Assembly (NCBI GenBank): GCA_003833135.1
Contig: QZLH01000679.1
Coordinates: 11,783-22,138 of the forward strand
DNA length: 10,356 nucleotides
Reading direction: 5' to 3'
From: Oehlia diaphana
Taxonomy: Eukaryota; Glomeromycota; Glomeromycetes; Glomerales; Glomeraceae
Below the pieces are notes generated by a model. It had not been told where the DNA came from, did no database searches, and worked only from the letters and a program-made list of their open reading frames with translations. How positions within the stretch are numbered: the first letter of the stretch is position 1; every line of letters starts with the position of its first letter. This document shows, piece by piece, positions 7,602 to 10,356 of the stretch. Both the position numbers and the translations under genes were made by a program.

Positions 7602-8072
7602 GTTAAAGAATATGATAATAGTTTCAAAATGTATGGAATATCTCAAAATCTAAAAAAAAAGGATTACATTTTGGTTCTTGAAAATGAATATTGTACAGAA
7701 TATGGTAAAACGTATTGCAAAAATTGTGGTGAAAAATATGGTCATGTTGATCATACATGGTGTAAACAATGTCTAATAACTGCAACTTCTATTAATAGTA
7801 GAAATGAAAAAATTGATGATTTAATTCAAGAAATGCAACTAAAGATCAATTCTCCTTTTAATATAATATTTGAATGGATACCATATGATCAATTTAATTA
7901 CATTAAAGAAATAGGTAAAGGTGGATTTGCTACAGTTTATTCAGCAATATGGAAAGATGGTCCAATAAAATATGATGTTGATGAAGAAATATGTACTAGA
8001 GTTTCAAATAAAAAAGTTGCTTTAAAGTGTTTAAATAATTCACAAAATATGATTGATAAATTTTTAAGTGAG
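7602..8072 (+). CDS. Kinase array gene, exon 7: intact TKL-like kinase N-lobe with zinc-ribbon-like insert
   Basis: This 157-codon phase-0 exon is the longest of the repeats and the only one with a canonical nucleotide-binding loop. Residues 1-28 (VKEYDNSFKMYGISQN to YILVLE) supply β4-β5 of the preceding lobe. A zinc-ribbon-like insert follows, with CKNC at 39-42 and CKQC at 54-57. Next come NEKIDDLIQEMQ and FEWIPYDQF. GKGGFATV at 105-112 is the glycine loop, YSAIW follows, VALKCL carries catalytic Lys142, and FLSE ends on αC Glu157, the last codon before the donor GTAAAATT. Spliced to exon 8 it gives a complete kinase domain. It may represent the ancestral unit from which the upstream repeats were copied. 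A separate gene starting at ATG 7629 is conceivable, but the in-frame acceptor at 7601 favours continuity. Confidence 0.88.
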
Positions 8073-8143
8073 GTAAAATTTCCTAATAAATTTATTTTAA
8101 TTGGAATGCTTTTTTAACTAATAATTTTTATTTATTAAAATAG

Positions 8144-9013
8144 GTTAGAGAATATTCAATTAACAAAATGGATGATATTCTTAATGTATATGGAGTATCT
8201 CAAAATCCAAATACAAATGATTATATTATAGTTATTGAATATGCGGATGGTGGAAGTTATAATAATTGGATAGATGTAAATTATAAAGATTTTGATTGGA
8301 GAAATAAAATACAGACACTTCTTAGTATCATTGAAGGCCTCAAAGGAATTCATAAAAATCAGAAGGTTCATCATGATTTTCATACAGGAAATATATTGTT
8401 TTTAACAAAAAACTTAAATAATCTTAATAGGAAATCATTATTTATATCAGATATGGGATTATGTGAAGATGTGAATAACACAAGTGAGGTAAAAACTTAT
8501 GGAGTTATTCCTTATATGGCACCTGAAGTATTAAGAGGAATGGCATATACTCAAGCAGCAGATATATATAGCTTTGGTATGATTATGTATTTCACAGCAA
8601 CTGGAAAACAACCTTTTGACAATTGTGCACATGACCATCATCTAACATTAGGGATATGTGATGGAATAAGACCTGAAATAAATGTGCTGGAAATACCAAA
8701 ATGTTATATTGACTTGATGAGAAGATGTTGGGATTCAAATCCAGATAATAGACCAAGTGTTACTGAAATAAATGTTGAGATTAAGTCATTTTATGATTTC
8801 TATAGCTCATATAGAAAAGGTGATTCAAATGCAATTGAAATTAGAAAGCAATTTAAAGAAGCAGAAACTTACAGAAAATCACTCCCTTCTCACAAGAAAA
8901 ACAAACAACACCCAGAAGCCATCTATACATCTCGATTACTTGATCCTTTTACAAAAGATCTTCCTAAGTATGATAATTCTGAATGCTTAAGTTGTGCAAT
9001 CATTGCTGATTGA
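8144..9013 (+). CDS. Kinase array gene, exon 8: kinase hinge, C-lobe and C-terminal tail
   Basis: The exon encodes 289 residues and a TGA stop, entering in phase 0 after TTAAAATAG. VREYSINKMDDILNVYGVSQ is the β4 start, and VIEYADGGSYNNW is β5, hinge and αD. The catalytic loop VHHDFHTGNIL has HHD (Asp78) in place of HRD, with Asn83 present. DMG (103-105) replaces DFG. The activation segment ends in MAPEVL (126-128 APE). DIYSFG (from Asp140) and CWDSNPDNRPS (to 205) complete the C-lobe. All catalytic residues needed for phosphotransfer are present, so this is probably an active, non-RD, TKL-like serine/threonine or dual-specificity kinase. The tail after about residue 206 is charged and ends with TSRLLDPFTKDLPKY and a Cys-containing terminus typical of this fungal family. 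It is the only C-lobe in the array. Confidence 0.92.
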   Translation, partial: VREYSINKMDDILNVYGVSQNPNTNDYIIVIEYADGGSYNNWIDVNYKDFDWRNKIQTLLSIIEGLKGIHKNQKVHHDFHTGNILFLTKNLNNLNRKSLFISDMGLCEDVNNTSEVKTYGVIPYMAPEVLRGMAYTQAADIYSFGMIMYFTATGKQPFDNCAHDHHLTLGICDGIRPEINVLEIPKCYIDLMRRCWDSNPDNRPSVTEINVEIKSFYDFYSSYRKGDSNAIEIRKQFKEAETYRKSLPSHKKNKQHPEAIYTSRLLDPFTKDLPKYDNSECLSCAIIAD

Positions 9014-9700
9014 TTATGTCAATTCAGATTAAATCTTTACTTAACAATAATAATATGGTATAAAACTTAAAATGTAGAAGGCTTACTAATTGTAACATTT
9101 TACATCTTCCATTATGTTTATTTAATATTGTGCATTGTTTCTTGCTTTTAATATATTTCATATCATAAGTCACCAACTTTCTTTTTCTATTACCAACGCT
9201 GATAACAAACCAGATTATAATTTTCAATATTTTTGATAATTTTTTGGAATAGAATATAAAGGGATTATATATTTTTTTATTTGATATTATAGTTATTACT
9301 TATTGTTCAACACTGAATATAGAGTATATGTAATTCAGTTTTTATTTACATAAATAAATCAGTTTGTAATTGAGCAATTGCTTGATATTTTTAAGATGCA
9401 AAAACAATAATTACAAGTGAATACTTTAATTATTAGTAAATATCACAATATTCGACATATAAATAAGATCCTATAAAGAAGTGAATTATTTAATGTAAAT
9501 TACTATTGTTTTAATCATATTTATTAAGCAGTTAAATAAATATCTTGGTGCAAATAAAATGCCTTTGGGATTTGAAAGAAAAGTACAAACTTTTTACAGA
9601 TTGTTCTCTTTCTGGTATCAGCAACACATATTCACCTCACTTATTATCCAAAGGTAATTATTATTCAGACTAGGATCAGGAAAATGAAACTTTATTTTGA
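9014..9700. other. 3' flank of the kinase gene, AT-rich, no further gene
   Basis: No gene is supported. There is no AATAAA close behind the stop. The first good one I see is at 9353-9358, and AT-rich efficiency elements are everywhere, so the polyadenylation site cannot be placed. A minus-strand open stretch at 9024-9227 is short and unrecognisable. Confidence 0.5.
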
Positions 9701-9927
9701 AAATCCTGAAGCTCAAAATCCTGATGGTACAACCTAAATCCCAAATTGTCAAAATCCCAAATTCTCATTCCACAAAGTAGAACCCACCCTTCGATCTGAA
9801 CTATAGAAGTGAAACTACGCTACAACTAGCACTAAATATCAAAACCTAAATCCCGAAATAAAATTTTAAAATTCTAACAAGAAAAAATCCTGACATTTCA
9901 TAATCTCGAATTTTTTAATCCTGAAAT
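9701..9927. repeat. Dispersed AATCCYRAA motif cluster
   Basis: An AATCCTGAA, AATCCCAAA or AATCCCGAA phrase recurs at about 9701, 9716, 9736, 9752, 9848, 9885, 9902 (AATCTCGAA) and 9917. Spacing is irregular and all copies have the same orientation, which looks like a decayed short-period tandem repeat rather than a binding-site array. It contains no gene. Confidence 0.65.
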
Positions 9928-10074
9928 ATTATCAAAAAACGCGCTGGACGTTTTTATTTAAGAACTTTTTTTAATCGATAATTAAACAGCAAATTTTATA
10001 AAATTTTAAAGTTAAAAGGACTAAAGATGAATATACTTTTCTCCATCAAAAAATGAGGTTACTATTTCTATTTA

Positions 10075-10342
10075 GGCCGTTCCAACTTGATTATTTGTTT
10101 AACGTCCTCCCCCCCCTCTATTTTTTAAAAAATTTGAGATTTAATAAACACATATTAACAAATACCCCCTCTATTTTTGAAAAAATTTAAAAGCTAATAA
10201 ACATATAGTGCCTTTAAATTTTGCCTGAAATTTTTAAATTTTCCTATGTTTATTTATTTGGTTTGTTTAACTTAAGCCCCCCTCCCCCCTTAATTTTTTC
10301 AAAAGGCCTGGACGTTAAACAAACAATTAATTTGGAACAGCC
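10075..10342. mobile_element. PIF/Harbinger (Tourist)-like MITE, 268 bp
   Basis: Terminal inverted repeats of 33 bp lie at 10075-10107 and 10310-10342 and match at 29 positions. They begin GGCCGTTCC and GGCTGTTCC and both end TTTGTTTAACGTCC. The element is flanked by TTA on both sides (10072-10074 and 10343-10345), read as a target-site duplication. A GGC-starting terminus with a TWA duplication is the pattern of PIF/Harbinger elements and their Tourist-type MITEs. There is no transposase frame inside, so it is non-autonomous and depends on a transposase encoded elsewhere. The family call is from termini and TSD only. Confidence 0.8.
10107..10307 (+). repeat. C-tract/AT direct repeats inside the MITE
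   Basis: Three similar blocks of CCCCCTCTATTTTT-AAAAA type occur at about 10110-10135, 10164-10190 and 10277-10304. The third is preceded by TTTGTTTAACTT (10262-10273), which resembles the inner end of the terminal repeat. The interior therefore looks built by internal duplication. Confidence 0.65.
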
Positions 10343-10356
10343 TTAGGATCAGCAGC

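Larger units (their letters stand above)
4914..8072 (+). repeat. Tandem exon array: seven kinase N-lobe exons in phase 0
   Basis: Seven consecutive exons share one plan and are separated by short introns. The distances between successive exon starts from exon 2 onward are 452, 462, 464, 466, 464 and 542 bp. Internal exons start with AKKYST...YGISQNPDT...YILVQ (kinase β4-β5), continue with a linker ending EKIDDFIQE...FEWIPYNQF, and finish with the β1-β3-αC segment IKE...VYSAIW...VALKCL...INE. All exons except the frameshifted exon 4 are multiples of three, and all borders fall between codons. Exons 2 and 5 are nearly identical over their first 106 nt (two differences). Exons 1 and 4 share a KKN-WTSYY insertion, and introns 1, 2 and 4 are close copies, which points to duplication of blocks as well as single units. 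Confidence 0.85.
5226..8143 (+). other. Seven short phase-0 introns of the kinase array gene
   Basis: Introns: 5226-5293 (68 bp), 5678-5745 (68), 6130-6207 (78), 6603-6671 (69), 7065-7137 (73), 7522-7601 (80), 8073-8143 (71). Donors are GTATAA in introns 1-4, GTATGA in 5 and 6, GTAAAA in 7. Branch-like TTAACTAAT occurs in introns 2, 4 and 7, with TTAACCAAT in 1. Acceptors are TAG, except AAG in 4 and CAG in 6. Because every exon ends on a codon boundary, the GTATAA and GTATGA donors read Val-stop if retained, so retention of introns 1-6 truncates the protein immediately. Introns 1, 2 and 4 are near copies and were duplicated with the exons. Confidence 0.85.

Noticed and set aside
4914..8072. 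Regular roughly 450-bp repeat considered as a CRISPR-like or satellite array
   Set aside because: The repeat units are coding exons with introns and conserved splice sites; a kinase exon array explains them fully.
8156..8383. Minus-strand open frame opposite exon 8
   Set aside because: It is antisense to the well-supported kinase hinge and catalytic-loop coding sequence.
8484..8495. GTGAG|GTAAAA inside exon 8, the same wording as the exon 7 donor
   Set aside because: The reading frame runs through it unbroken from DMG to APE and a normal kinase domain results, so a splice donor here is unnecessary.
8772..8990. Second plus-strand frame inside exon 8
   Set aside because: It is a frame-shifted shadow of the kinase C-terminal tail.
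9024..9227. 67-codon minus-strand frame after the kinase gene
   Set aside because: Short, lysine- and leucine-rich as expected for AT-rich DNA, with no motif.

Overview
The window looks like nuclear DNA of an arbuscular mycorrhizal fungus (Glomeromycotina, Rhizophagus-like). It is very AT-rich, has short introns (68-80 bp) with TTAACTAAT-type branch sites, and carries exons of the TKL-type protein kinase family that is greatly expanded in those fungi. Its hallmark phrases are present: YGISQNPDT, EKIDDFIQE, FEWIPYNQF, VYSAIW, and a C-terminal TSRLL tail. The lineage call rests on family recognition, not on a search.

Layout. Positions 71-415 (minus strand) hold the first exon of one kinase-family gene that runs off the left edge. 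Positions 4914-9013 (plus strand) hold a second, nearly complete gene pointing the other way, so the two are head-to-head. The roughly 140 bp upstream of the two start codons are recognisably homologous, which marks an inverted duplication of promoter plus first exon. Between them lie about 4.4 kb without an intact gene: a decayed reading frame of about 1 kb (1899-2983), a 13-15 bp minisatellite (3710-3834), small inverted repeats and a pair of CACGTG palindromes. Downstream of the kinase gene are an AATCCYRAA-rich patch (9701-9927) and a well-bounded 268-bp PIF/Harbinger-like MITE (10075-10342).

The centrepiece is the plus-strand gene. Exons 1-6 are repeats of one roughly 450-bp exon-plus-intron unit, all with phase-0 borders. 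Exon 7 is the only one with a proper glycine-rich loop, and exon 8 supplies the only kinase C-lobe. The exon border falls directly after the αC glutamate, so each internal exon begins with strands β4-β5 and ends with β1-β3 and αC. Read through, the array would give a string of kinase N-lobes ending in one complete kinase. Alternatively, any upstream exon could splice straight to exon 8 and give a kinase with a different N-lobe. Exon 4 has a 1-bp deletion that stops translation unless the exon is skipped, and skipping keeps the frame. Exon 6 has lost both partners of the Lys-Glu salt bridge. The sequence alone does not show which isoforms are made.
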